36,351 nucleotides of DNA from JAFGVL01 sp031553685 (GCA_031553685.1 JAVBLE010000020.1:1-36351), one strand, 5' to 3'. Numbered from the stretch's first letter, positions 6,721 through 14,049 are shown. A program made the numbers and translations. The notes: generated from the sequence alone by a model not told the origin.

Positions 6721-7932
6721 TTATAAACTTATCCTTCTAAAAAAATCCTCATCAAAAGGCTCTATCCATGCGAATGACAAGGGTATTTCGGGATAATTCT
6801 CTTTAAATATTTTATATTTATTTTCTTTCACTGCGGCTTTATCAAATTTCACTTCGACAGCTTGTGGATTTTCGATATTCGGCAATACAAAATCGACTTC
6901 ATTCCCTGCCGTTGTACGCCAAAATTGCACATTATCAATACCATATTTGTCGGACAACAATCGGAAACACATATTTTCCCATAGCGTGCCTTTGTCGGTG
7001 CGTTGGTCAAGCTGTTGAAAATTGTTTAACAGACAGTTGCGCAAGCCTGTATCCATTAGATATATTTTCGGCATTTTGGTTAGTTCCTTGCGCAAATTGC
7101 GATAAAACGGTGGAACAACTGCAATATGAAAACACTTGCGAAGTACGAATAAATAATAAGTTACAGTTTCACTTCTAATACGCAAAGTCGTTGCCAATTC
7201 ATTTATATTGATAAGATTTCCGGCTTGGTCGGCAAGCAGGCGGAAAAGGTTATAAAATGCCTGTTCGTTTTGCACGCTGCTTTCCAGCACATCACGCTTA
7301 ATATACGAATCGCGGATTTCCTGCAATCGAGCTATTTTTTCCGCCTTGTCCGGCTCGGTAATTACTGCCGGATAACCTCCATACAGCATATATGCACTCC
7401 ACGCTTGTTGCAATCGCTCTACTTGCAGTGATTTTGCTGCCGGATTGGTTTGTATACGCAACAATTCATCATATAAATCATCATTTCCAGTTAAACGCAA
7501 ATATTCGTCAAACGAACATGTAGGCAGAAAAAAAATCTTTTTCCGTCCGGCAAGCGAATCTTTGAACTTATCATCTAAATAAAATGCACTGCTTCCGGTG
7601 GCTACGATTTTGATTTTATCGGCATACTCGTCATACAATAATTTTAAGAAATTGGAAGGATCTGCCAGATATTGTATTTCATCAATAAAAACTACGATGT
7701 GTTCTGAAGTATTGGGCAAATAATTAAACACATTCAGCGGACTTTTATCCAACTCGTCCAACACAAGTTTATTTTCGAGATTCAGAAAAACGGTTGGCTT
7801 TCCATTCTCCCGATAATGTTGCTCTATCTGTTTGAGCAAAGTCGACTTACCCACCTGCCGCGCGCCGGTAAGGATAGTAGATTCTTTTTTATCAAGATGA
7901 GCCAGTAGTATTTTGAATAGATTTCGTTGCAT
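6721..7932 (-). CDS. AAA+ ATPase with wHTH and DUF4143-like C-terminal domain (copy 3)
   Basis: 403 residues. Walker A is GARQVGKS (23-30), Walker B is VFIDEIQYL (Asp84, Glu85), and the sensor-like strand is IVATGSSAFYL. A family-typical SLAGRKKIFFLP follows. The wHTH-like segment INELATTLRIRSETVTYYL precedes the DUF4143-like domain, which ends in FWRTTAGNEVDF...AVEVKFD, again an EVD...ExK arrangement. Closest of the three to the standard DUF4143 ATPases and similar in plan to copy 1. The ATG has GAGGAAG about 5 bases upstream, and a promoter with both elements lies at 7953-7983. An ATG at 7942 in another frame is not used. Three 33-bp repeats lie further upstream, one of them a perfect palindrome. 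Function unknown. Confidence 0.92.
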   Translation of the reverse strand: MQRNLFKILLAHLDKKESTILTGARQVGKSTLLKQIEQHYRENGKPTVFLNLENKLVLDELDKSPLNVFNYLPNTSEHIVVFIDEIQYLADPSNFLKLLYDEYADKIKIVATGSSAFYLDDKFKDSLAGRKKIFFLPTCSFDEYLRLTGNDDLYDELLRIQTNPAAKSLQVERLQQAWSAYMLYGGYPAVITEPDKAEKIARLQEIRDSYIKRDVLESSVQNEQAFYNLFRLLADQAGNLININELATTLRIRSETVTYYLFVLRKCFHIAVVPPFYRNLRKELTKMPKIYLMDTGLRNCLLNNFQQLDQRTDKGTLWENMCFRLLSDKYGIDNVQFWRTTAGNEVDFVLPNIENPQAVEVKFDKAAVKENKYKIFKENYPEIPLSFAWIEPFDEDFFRRISL

Positions 7933-7952
7933 ATCTTCCTCATTTTATGCAA

Positions 7953-7983
7953 CAAAGATAATATGTTTTCTCTATAAAAACAA
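7953..7983 (-). promoter_or_regulatory. Promoter for ATPase copy 3
   Basis: TATCTTTG at 7953-7960 with TTG at 7981-7983 on the minus strand, 20 bases apart, matching the Bacteroidota -7/-33 arrangement. The leader is about 15-20 bases. Confidence 0.65.
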
Positions 7984-7987
7984 CAAT

Positions 7988-8086
7988 GAGTAGTAAAATT
8001 ATCGGTTATTTTACCTACTGCAATAGTAAAAATATCGGATATTTTTACTATTGTAATAGGCAAAATATCTAAAAACATTAATTCGA
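7988..8086. repeat. Three tandem 33-bp palindromic operator-like units
   Basis: Unit 1 is 7988-8020 and unit 2 is 8021-8053 (26 of 33 bases shared). Unit 3 starts at 8054, and its first 16 bases match unit 2 at 13 positions before it decays. Unit 2 is a perfect inverted repeat: 15-bp arms 8021-8035 and 8039-8053 around CGG. Shared core is TAGTAAAAATATCGG. They lie between the copy 3 promoter and the stop of the enolase-superfamily gene. With only three units and no spacers this is not a CRISPR array. Confidence 0.75.
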
Positions 8087-9388
8087 ACTACCCGACCCCG
8101 ACACATTTCCCTTGCTATTTGATTGGTCGATAAAAGCAATGCGTTGTGATTTAGCAATGAAGTCAGGGTCTATTTCCAGGCCCATACCGGGTGTGGTGGG
8201 CACTTTTATCTTGCCGTCAACGATTTTGAAGTCGGGTTTGTACCACGAAGGTGTTTGTTGTGGTTTACGCCAAGGGTATTCCATCATGGGCAGGGCGTTG
8301 CGGGTACAGGAGGCAAATTGCAGGATATTGACCGAAGTGGCTCCGGTTTGTGTATTGTGCGGAACAATTGTTTTGCCCATTTTTTCGGCAAGAAGCGCTA
8401 CTCGTTTGGCGCGAATAAGTCCGCCATTGTAGTTAATATCAGGCTGTACAATGCTCATTACATTGTTATTCATCATCCACCAAAAACGCCATAAACTCGA
8501 ATCCTGCTCGCCTGCCGAGATTGGTATCTTTAAGGCTTTGGCTACCGCTTGTGTGTCCGAAAGCAGCTCGAACGGGCAAGGCTCCTCAAAAAAAGAATAG
8601 TTGAGGCTTTCGAGCATTTTGCCTACTTCAATCGCTTCTTTTATGGCATAAGAGCCATTGGCATCGGCAGCCAAAATGATATTGTCGCCCAACTGTTTGC
8701 GGGCAAGTTCTACTAAGGTTTTAGTTCGTCCGGGGTATGGGTCATAGCTTTTCATGCGCCCGCCAATCTTGAACTTGACCGACTTGGCTCCGGTTTCTTC
8801 CACGCCACGCACATAAATAGCCACTTCTTCTTCGGCTGTGAGTTCGCGCGCCGAGCCGGACAGGTAAATGGGAATCTCGTTGCGCCAAACGCCGCCCAAC
8901 AGTTCGCCGACAGGTTTCTTGGCAATCTTTCCCAACATATCGAGCAGGCTTTGTTCTACATACGCTACCGGACACCAAAGCGCCAATCCTGCCAATTTAT
9001 AATTAGCACGATATACCGACTCGATAAGTGTTTCAATATCGCGGGCATCTTTCCCGATGAAATGAGGTGCAATCAATCGTTCGAAGATGGGGAGGAAGTC
9101 GGTGATTTGTTTTGTTCCGGTAATGCCTTCGGCACCGTCTTTGGAGCGGGTACGCACAAAATAATTTGAGCCGTTTTTCAGCAATTCAATTGATTCGATA
9201 ATTATAGGCGAAGTGATTTGCCCGTGCAAATTGAACATGGGAGTGGTGAAATCGGCTTCGTTGAAATCGAGTGAAGGAACGGAGGACTGTTTTTCTGTCT
9301 TTGTAAGTGCAGTTAGCTGGTGTGGTATGGCAGCTAATGCAGCGCTTGCGGCAGCAGCTTTCAAGAATTGTCGACGGGTGTATTTCAT
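8078..9388 (-). CDS. Tat-exported enolase-superfamily enzyme (mandelate racemase / acid-sugar dehydratase type)
   Basis: 436 residues. The N terminus TRRQFLKAAAASAALAA is a textbook twin-arginine signal (RR at 5-6), so the folded enzyme is exported. The barrel residues of the mandelate racemase subgroup are present: K205-x-K207 (VKFKIGG), Asp242 (ADANGSY), Glu268/269 (FFEEP), Glu294 (SAGEQDS), Asp317 (QPDINYNGG) and His344 (VPHNTQTG). The KxK base plus His-Asp pair fits acid-sugar dehydratases and racemases, not dipeptide epimerases. Next to a divergent GH28-type gene, a galacturonate-derived acid sugar is a reasonable substrate guess. The Ser/Gly/Asn tail (KGNVSGSGSSN) is low complexity. Confidence 0.88.
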   Translation of the reverse strand: MKYTRRQFLKAAAASAALAAIPHQLTALTKTEKQSSVPSLDFNEADFTTPMFNLHGQITSPIIIESIELLKNGSNYFVRTRSKDGAEGITGTKQITDFLPIFERLIAPHFIGKDARDIETLIESVYRANYKLAGLALWCPVAYVEQSLLDMLGKIAKKPVGELLGGVWRNEIPIYLSGSARELTAEEEVAIYVRGVEETGAKSVKFKIGGRMKSYDPYPGRTKTLVELARKQLGDNIILAADANGSYAIKEAIEVGKMLESLNYSFFEEPCPFELLSDTQAVAKALKIPISAGEQDSSLWRFWWMMNNNVMSIVQPDINYNGGLIRAKRVALLAEKMGKTIVPHNTQTGATSVNILQFASCTRNALPMMEYPWRKPQQTPSWYKPDFKIVDGKIKVPTTPGMGLEIDPDFIAKSQRIAFIDQSNSKGNVSGSGSSN

Positions 9389-9412
9389 GCGAATTTATTT
9401 TTGAGGTTATCG

Positions 9413-9445
9413 CAAAGATAAAGATTATTTTGTCTGGTTTTGCAA
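9413..9445 (-). promoter_or_regulatory. Promoter for the enolase-superfamily gene
   Basis: TATCTTTG at 9413-9420 and TTG at 9443-9445 on the minus strand, 22 bases apart, about 25 bases before the ATG. Confidence 0.55.
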
Positions 9446-9456
9446 TTTGAAAATAC

Positions 9457-9597
9457 GAGGCTGTATCAAAAGCAGAGGAGAACGCAAATTTCGCAAATGA
9501 ACACAAATTTACGCAATAGATAATTGTTGAAAATCAATTAATTATGCAATAATAATTTGTGTGAATTTGCGTTCAAAAATTGACTTTTGAGTTCCTC
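9457..9597. mobile_element. MITE-like nested foldback element, 141 bp
   Basis: Starts with GAGGCTGTATCAAAAG (9457-9472) and ends with an imperfect inverse, GACTTTTGAGTTCCTC (9582-9597). Inside, GAACGCAAATT at 9480-9490 and ACACAAATTTA at 9501-9511 pair with 9551-9574, and a small TAATTG/CAATTA hairpin lies at the centre. No ORF. The left end recurs at 36050-36065 with one difference. It fills most of the 328-bp gap between the two divergent genes; the remainder (9598-9716) shows nothing further apart from a weak TATTTTTA box. Confidence 0.55.
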
Positions 9598-9716
9598 AAA
9601 GGATAAAAGTTCAAATAAACTTCGTATTCTTCTCCACAACCTTTCGGATTAAACCGTTTTCTTTTTCAAAAAATCTGTAGTATTTTTACCACAATAACAT
9701 TAAAATCATTATACAC

Positions 9717-11117
9717 ATGAAAAAAACACTTTTCCTTATTCCTCTTTCATTGGGCATAATCCTGTCGTCGTGTTGTAAAAACAGTTTCGACAAAAAAGAT
9801 ACTGAACCTTCGCGACAAGAAAAACGCGACGCGATCCTTCAAAACATCAAAGCGCCTGAGATACCCAAACACACAATCTCTATCCTCGATTTTGGAGCAA
9901 AGGCAGATTCTACTACCGACAGCCGTCCGGCATTCATAAAAGCCATTGCCGAAGCCGAAGCAAACGGTGGCGTACACATCATTGTTCCTGCCGGAACTTA
10001 TTTTGTTGACGGACCGATCCATTTGGCAAGCAATGTATGCTTAGATATACAAAAGGGGGCACGACTTAAATTCTCGTCCGACCCGGACCGATATTTGCCC
10101 GCTGTATTGAGCAGTTGGGAAGGTACTGTTTTGTATAATTACAGCCCGCTTATTTATGGCTATCAGCTCGAAAATGTATCAATCATCGGCGAAGGAACTA
10201 TTGACGGGAATGCCGCCGAAACATTCAGCAAATGGCGCGCCATCGACCCCAAGACCGGCGAAGAACTCGACGAGCCGGCTCAACAACGCAGTCGCGAGAT
10301 GAACCACAACAACACCCCGATCGAAAAGCGGCAATTCGGCAAAGGCGATTACCTTCGCCCGCAGTTCGTACAGTTATTTGAGTGTAAAAATATTTTGATT
10401 GAAGGCATTACCGTTACCAATTCGCCATTTTGGTGTGTACATTTGCTCAAATGCGAAAACGCAACTGTGCGCGCCGTCAATTTCATTGCCAAAAATGTGA
10501 ATAACGACGGTATTGATCCCGAATATTGCAAAAATGTATTGATCGAAAACATGAATTTCGACAATGGCGACGACAATGTAGCCATCAAAGCCGGTCGCGA
10601 TCACGAAGGGCGAGCCACAGCCACACCTTGCGAAAACATTATCATTCGCAATTGTAAATTCAAAGGATTGCACGGCGTGGTTATCGGCAGCGAAATGTCG
10701 GCAGGCGTGCGCAATGTGTTTATCGAAAACTGCAGCTTTGGCGGATATTGCAAGCGGGGTATTTACCTCAAATCCAATCCCGACCGTGGCGGATTTATCG
10801 AGGATATTTATGTAAACAATGTAGCTTTTGGCGAAGTGGAAGACTGTTTCTTTATCACTTCCTTCTATCATGGCGAAGGCAAGGGTTACAGCACCGACAT
10901 ACGGAATATTTATGTGGATAGCCTCACTTGCCGCAAAGCCACTGCTGCAGGAATTGTAGTACAAGGCTTTGCCGAAAAACCGGTACGCGACATTTATTTC
11001 TCCAATGTGCGGATAGATACTGTGAAAAATGCCTTAAGCATAACCAATGCCGAAAATATTGTGATGAAAAATGTAGTGCTTGGCGAAGAAGCCAAAGTGC
11101 CGACACATGCGAAATAA
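9717..11117 (+). CDS. GH28-type polygalacturonase-like lipoprotein
   Basis: 466 residues with a lipoprotein signal (LSSC, Cys19) and a right-handed beta-helix body. GH28 catalytic signatures are visible: NNDGID (Asp267), GDD (Asp285, Asp286), HG (319-320) and a later R347-G-I-Y-L-K352. These positions fit the acid/base aspartates and the substrate-binding His, Arg and Lys of family members, which cleave galacturonic acid linkages in pectin. An N-terminal DFGAKADSTTDSRPAF motif is typical of the pectin-lyase-like fold. It is probably anchored in the outer or inner membrane facing outward. It diverges from the Tat-exported enolase-superfamily enzyme across the foldback element, and the Fic gene follows after 13 bases. 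Substrate could instead be a related uronic-acid glycan. Confidence 0.88.
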   Translation: MKKTLFLIPLSLGIILSSCCKNSFDKKDTEPSRQEKRDAILQNIKAPEIPKHTISILDFGAKADSTTDSRPAFIKAIAEAEANGGVHIIVPAGTYFVDGPIHLASNVCLDIQKGARLKFSSDPDRYLPAVLSSWEGTVLYNYSPLIYGYQLENVSIIGEGTIDGNAAETFSKWRAIDPKTGEELDEPAQQRSREMNHNNTPIEKRQFGKGDYLRPQFVQLFECKNILIEGITVTNSPFWCVHLLKCENATVRAVNFIAKNVNNDGIDPEYCKNVLIENMNFDNGDDNVAIKAGRDHEGRATATPCENIIIRNCKFKGLHGVVIGSEMSAGVRNVFIENCSFGGYCKRGIYLKSNPDRGGFIEDIYVNNVAFGEVEDCFFITSFYHGEGKGYSTDIRNIYVDSLTCRKATAAGIVVQGFAEKPVRDIYFSNVRIDTVKNALSITNAENIVMKNVVLGEEAKVPTHAK

Positions 11118-11130
11118 ATTCTAAAAAACA

Positions 11131-11961
11131 ATGAGTGATTTTGAAGAATATATAAGGCAAGGCGAGCCGCAAAAAAAAGAAAAAGGCTACGCTTGGCAAA
11201 CAGCAATCGGTTTGCAGGATGTTGATGGGCTGAAACCCTCATCATATCTTATCCAGACTGCTAAGCAAAATATTGAGGGTGATATTACGATTGATGAAGC
11301 AAAAGAACGAATCGACAATTATTACAAAACTCAATCGGTAAGAAATGAAAATGACAGAACCGAAGAAGCCGACAAAGTTTCTGCCCGGATTGTAGAAATA
11401 CTGTCGGAAAAAACATTTAACTTTTCGCCAGCAGAATACATCGTAATTCACAAACGACTTTTTGAAGGCACATATAAATTTGCAGGTGAAATCCGCGATT
11501 ATAACATTAGCAAAGCCGAATGGGTGCTCAACGGCGAAACGGTGTATTACGCAAGTGCCGACAGCATTCGTGCAACGCTCAATTACGATTTTGAACAGGA
11601 AAAACAGTTCAATTATCGAGGTCTTGGCTTGGTGCAAATTATTCAACATATTGCTGCGTTTGTGTCCGGTTTGTGGCAAATTCACGCATTCGGTGAGGGA
11701 AATACAAGAACTACCGCCGTATTTACAATAAAATATTTGCGTACATTCGGTTTTGATGTGAATAACGACATGTTTGCCCAACACTCGTGGTACTTTCGAA
11801 ATGCGCTTGTTCGTGCCAATTACAATGATTTCAAAAATAATATTCATGCAACAAATGAATATTTGGAACGATTTTTTAGAAATTTGATACTTGGAGAGAA
11901 AAATGTATTGAAAAATAAAGAATTGTTGGTCGAATTTGGAAAACAAATTATACAGAACTGA
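11131..11961 (+). CDS. Fic domain protein with N-terminal inhibitory-like helix
   Basis: 276 residues. The Fic core is HAFGEGNTRTTA (185-196). The His and Asn of the active site and the Arg after it are present, but the usual GNGR is GNTR, a common subclass. Fic enzymes mostly transfer AMP from ATP to protein hydroxyl groups. Near the N terminus, IEGDITIDEAKERIDNYY (48-65) resembles the VbhA-type inhibitor helix, here in the same chain. That would make it a self-restrained enzyme rather than a two-gene toxin-antitoxin pair; no separate antitoxin gene is seen. It follows the GH28-type gene by 13 bases on the same strand with no terminator between, so co-transcription is likely though no functional link is obvious. 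Target unknown. Confidence 0.9.
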   Translation: MSDFEEYIRQGEPQKKEKGYAWQTAIGLQDVDGLKPSSYLIQTAKQNIEGDITIDEAKERIDNYYKTQSVRNENDRTEEADKVSARIVEILSEKTFNFSPAEYIVIHKRLFEGTYKFAGEIRDYNISKAEWVLNGETVYYASADSIRATLNYDFEQEKQFNYRGLGLVQIIQHIAAFVSGLWQIHAFGEGNTRTTAVFTIKYLRTFGFDVNNDMFAQHSWYFRNALVRANYNDFKNNIHATNEYLERFFRNLILGEKNVLKNKELLVEFGKQIIQN

Positions 11962-12002
11962 TTATTAATGATTGTCTCAATTTCTTTTCAATGAATAATA
12001 AT

Positions 12003-12033
12003 TTTGCTTTCCCCCACAAAAAAACTATTTTTG
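12003..12033 (+). promoter_or_regulatory. Promoter for the small membrane protein gene
   Basis: TTTG at 12003-12006 and TATTTTTG at 12026-12033, 19 bases apart: a very good Bacteroidota promoter. It shows that the TTG at 12004 cannot be the gene start. Confidence 0.7.
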
Positions 12034-12051
12034 TATAAAATAAAAAAATCA

Positions 12052-12504
12052 ATGAACGACGGCATAATATATTTCCTGATTATTGTTGCAGTAATTATAT
12101 TCAACATTGTACGCGGTGTAAAAAAAGCACAGCAAAAACAAGTAGATACCCCTGCAACAGATCATCCTATGCCATCCGCTCCGAAAACATGGCAGGACAT
12201 CCTGCGCGAACTGCAAGAAGCCTCGCAGCCAAGCCCGAAGCAGGAAGAAGTAATAGTAGTGCAAGAAGAACCAAAGAGAACTGAATACCAACCGATTAAA
12301 ATGGATTATCGTAGCCAGGAAGAAATAATCGACGAGGAAACGATGATTGAAACAAAACCGGTTGTTAAACAATCAACAACAACCAAACCGAAAACCCCTA
12401 TCGAAGAGACCGAAATAAAAGATGCGGAATATTCGATACACTCGCCCGAAGAATTGCAACGAGCAATCATTTACAGCGAAATTCTGGCACGGAAATACTC
12501 ATAA
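12052..12504 (+). CDS. Small single-pass membrane protein, unknown
   Basis: 150 residues. I start it at ATG 12052 because a longer frame from TTG 12004 would begin inside the promoter. One N-terminal membrane helix (about 4-20, IIYFLIIVAVIIFNIV) is followed by a basic segment and a long polar, Pro/Glu/Lys-rich region. Near the end, DAEYSIHSPEELQRAIIYSE ends in a short helix. The layout (helix, charged linker, C-terminal helical motif with a final ARKYS) occurs in many small Bacteroidota membrane proteins placed near greA or similar genes. No enzyme motif is seen, and I assign no function. The stop overlaps the start of the greA promoter region. Confidence 0.75.
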   Translation: MNDGIIYFLIIVAVIIFNIVRGVKKAQQKQVDTPATDHPMPSAPKTWQDILRELQEASQPSPKQEEVIVVQEEPKRTEYQPIKMDYRSQEEIIDEETMIETKPVVKQSTTTKPKTPIEETEIKDAEYSIHSPEELQRAIIYSEILARKYS

Positions 12505-12505
12505 T

Positions 12506-12536
12506 TTTGAATACAGCAAAATAATACATATCTTTG
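12506..12536 (+). promoter_or_regulatory. Promoter for greA
   Basis: TTTG at 12506-12509 and TATCTTTG at 12529-12536 with a 19-base spacer. The predicted leader is about 95 bases and contains the hairpin at 12553-12585. Confidence 0.7.
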
Positions 12537-12552
12537 CAAAACATTTCAAATG

Positions 12553-12590
12553 AAAAAGTTCCGGCTGAAAAGACCGGAATTTTTTCTTTT
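12553..12590 (+). terminator. Terminator-like hairpin in the greA leader
   Basis: Arms 12553-12564 (AAAAAGTTCCGG) and 12574-12585 (CCGGAATTTTTT) pair over 12 positions with one G-T pair, a 9-base loop, and a long U-rich tail (CTTTTTTTATTTTT). It lies after the greA promoter and before the greA start, so it may attenuate greA or make a short leader RNA. It could also simply end the transcript of the upstream gene. Confidence 0.65.
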
Positions 12591-12638
12591 TTTATTTTTA
12601 TAAAAATCGATAAAACATAACATAAAACCAGAAACATC

Positions 12639-13109
12639 ATGGCTATAATGTATATGACCGAAGAGGGTTACAAGAAGTTAGTTGAAGAATTAAACCGTTT
12701 GGAAGGCATTGAACGGCCTGCGATTTCGAAACAAATAGCTGAAGCGCGCGATAAAGGCGACCTTTCGGAGAATGCCGAATACGACGCGGCAAAAGAAGCA
12801 CAAGGATTGTTGGAAATGAAAATTTCTCAACTCAAAAATACCATTGCCAATTCGCGTATCATCGACGAGTCGAAGCTATCGACCGACTCGGTGCAAATTC
12901 TTACGACCGTAAAAATCCGCAATACAAAGACCAAACAGGAAATGGCTTACACCATTGTATCCGAAAGCGAAGCCAACCTGAAAGAAAAGAAACTTTCGGT
13001 AAGCACGCCTATCGGAAAAGGGTTGTTGGGCAAAAAAGTAGGCGAAAAAGCCGAAATTGATACTCCAAGCGGGAAAATGGAATTTGAAGTAATCGAAATT
13101 ACCTTGTAA
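12639..13109 (+). CDS. greA: Transcription elongation factor GreA
   Basis: 156 residues, the normal GreA length. The N-terminal coiled coil carries the conserved acidic tip DLSENAEYDAAKEAQ (about 42-56), which reaches into the RNA polymerase secondary channel and stimulates cleavage of backtracked RNA. The C-terminal FKBP-like domain has the usual STPIGKGLLGKKVGE and ends in the typical FEVIEITL. The HIT gene starts 4 bases after its stop, so the two form an operon that ends at the hairpin at 13521-13556. The leader contains a terminator-like hairpin. Confidence 0.97.
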   Translation: MAIMYMTEEGYKKLVEELNRLEGIERPAISKQIAEARDKGDLSENAEYDAAKEAQGLLEMKISQLKNTIANSRIIDESKLSTDSVQILTTVKIRNTKTKQEMAYTIVSESEANLKEKKLSVSTPIGKGLLGKKVGEKAEIDTPSGKMEFEVIEITL

Positions 13110-13113
13110 GATT

Positions 13114-13506
13114 ATGCCAAGTATCTTTTCGAAAATCGCAGCCGGCGAAATCCCTTGCTACAAAGTAGCCGAAGACGACCGCTTTCTGGCTTTCTTAGAT
13201 ATTTCGCCGTTGAGCAAAGGACACACTTTGGTTATCCCCAAAACGGAAATCGACTATTTGTTCGATTTGGACGATAAACTATATGCTGATTTGCAGTTGT
13301 TTGCAAAGAAAGTAGCTATCGCTATCAAGAAAGCCGTTGATTGTAAACGGGTAGGCGTAGCCGTGTTGGGCTTTGAAGTGCCGCATGCACACATCCACCT
13401 CGTGCCGATGAATGCCGAACGCGAACTGCAATTTACCAATCCGCGCGTGCAACTCACGCCCGACGAAATGCAGAAAATAGCTCAAGCAATAAATTCACAA
13501 TTATAA
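13114..13506 (+). CDS. HIT family nucleotide-binding hydrolase
   Basis: 130 residues. The histidine triad is VPHAHIHLVP (His91, His93, His95), preceded by the usual N-terminal IFSKIAAGEIPCYKV and the central LDISPLSKGHTLVIP. HIT proteins of this Hint branch hydrolyse nucleoside phosphoramidates and adenylated compounds; the in vivo substrate is uncertain. It is spaced 4 bases after greA, a common pairing in Bacteroidota. Confidence 0.93.
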   Translation: MPSIFSKIAAGEIPCYKVAEDDRFLAFLDISPLSKGHTLVIPKTEIDYLFDLDDKLYADLQLFAKKVAIAIKKAVDCKRVGVAVLGFEVPHAHIHLVPMNAERELQFTNPRVQLTPDEMQKIAQAINSQL

Positions 13507-13520
13507 CCGTTTTTACCTAT

Positions 13521-13558
13521 AAACGCTACGATGATTTTGTTTCTATCGTGGCGTTTTT
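13521..13558 (+). terminator. Terminator of the greA-HIT operon
   Basis: Arms 13521-13532 (AAACGCTACGAT) and 13545-13556 (ATCGTGGCGTTT) pair with one G-T, followed by T residues. An in-frame ATG at 13531 for dut lies inside the stem, which argues for the dut start at 13573. Confidence 0.75.
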
Positions 13559-13572
13559 CAAATATATCTTTT

Positions 13573-14007
13573 ATGCAAATAAAAATAGTCAATAAATCCA
13601 AACATGCTTTGCCCGAATACGCTACTGCCCTCTCGGCAGGGATGGACTTGCGTGCAAATCTCAATGAAAGCATTGTTTTAAAACCTTTAGAGCGTTGTCT
13701 TGTCCCAACCGGACTGTTTATCGAATTGCCGGCAGGACACGAAGCACAAATCCGTCCGCGCAGTGGGTTGGCACTGAAAAAAGGAATTACGGTTCTCAAC
13801 ACGCCGGGCACGATTGATGCCGATTATCGGGGTGAGATCGGGGTTATTTTGATTAATCTTTCCAACGAAGATTTTGAGATTGTGGACGGCGAGCGCATTT
13901 GCCAAATGGTAATTGCCAAGCACGAGCATATCAGTTGGCAACCAGTGGAATTACTCGAAGAAACCGAACGAGGGGCAGGCGGGTTTGGTCATACCGGCAA
14001 AAAATAA
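13573..14007 (+). CDS. dut: dUTP diphosphatase
   Basis: 144 residues from ATG 13573, the usual length for the trimeric enzyme that hydrolyses dUTP to dUMP and keeps uracil out of DNA. All five motifs are visible: AGMDLRA (22-28), RPRSGLA (61-67), GTIDADYRGE (79-88), GERICQ (106-111) and the C-terminal arm RGAGGFGHTG (133-142). An upstream in-frame ATG at 13531 is rejected because it falls in the preceding terminator stem. A near-consensus TATCTTTT ends directly at the start codon. It heads the common gene order dut, TPR protein, DUF4292 protein, EnvC-like protein. Confidence 0.97.
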   Translation: MQIKIVNKSKHALPEYATALSAGMDLRANLNESIVLKPLERCLVPTGLFIELPAGHEAQIRPRSGLALKKGITVLNTPGTIDADYRGEIGVILINLSNEDFEIVDGERICQMVIAKHEHISWQPVELLEETERGAGGFGHTGKK

Positions 14008-14049
14008 TATTTTGGCAAAATATTTGCCAGAAAATTTGATTCGCTAAAG

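Noticed and set aside
7988..8086. CRISPR-like periodic repeats
   Set aside because: The units are contiguous with no spacers, only three in number, and palindromic. No cas genes are nearby.
10374..10964. A 196-codon minus-strand frame opposite the GH28-type gene
   Set aside because: Shadow of a well-supported gene; no recognisable protein.
11242..11946. A 234-codon minus-strand frame opposite the Fic gene, as a possible antitoxin
   Set aside because: Composition reflects the reverse of the Fic gene and there is no antitoxin motif; the inhibitor-like helix is already in the Fic protein.
12004..12051. TTG start 16 codons upstream in the small membrane protein gene
   Set aside because: It overlaps the TTTG promoter element at 12003-12006; the ATG at 12052 gives a clean N-terminal helix.
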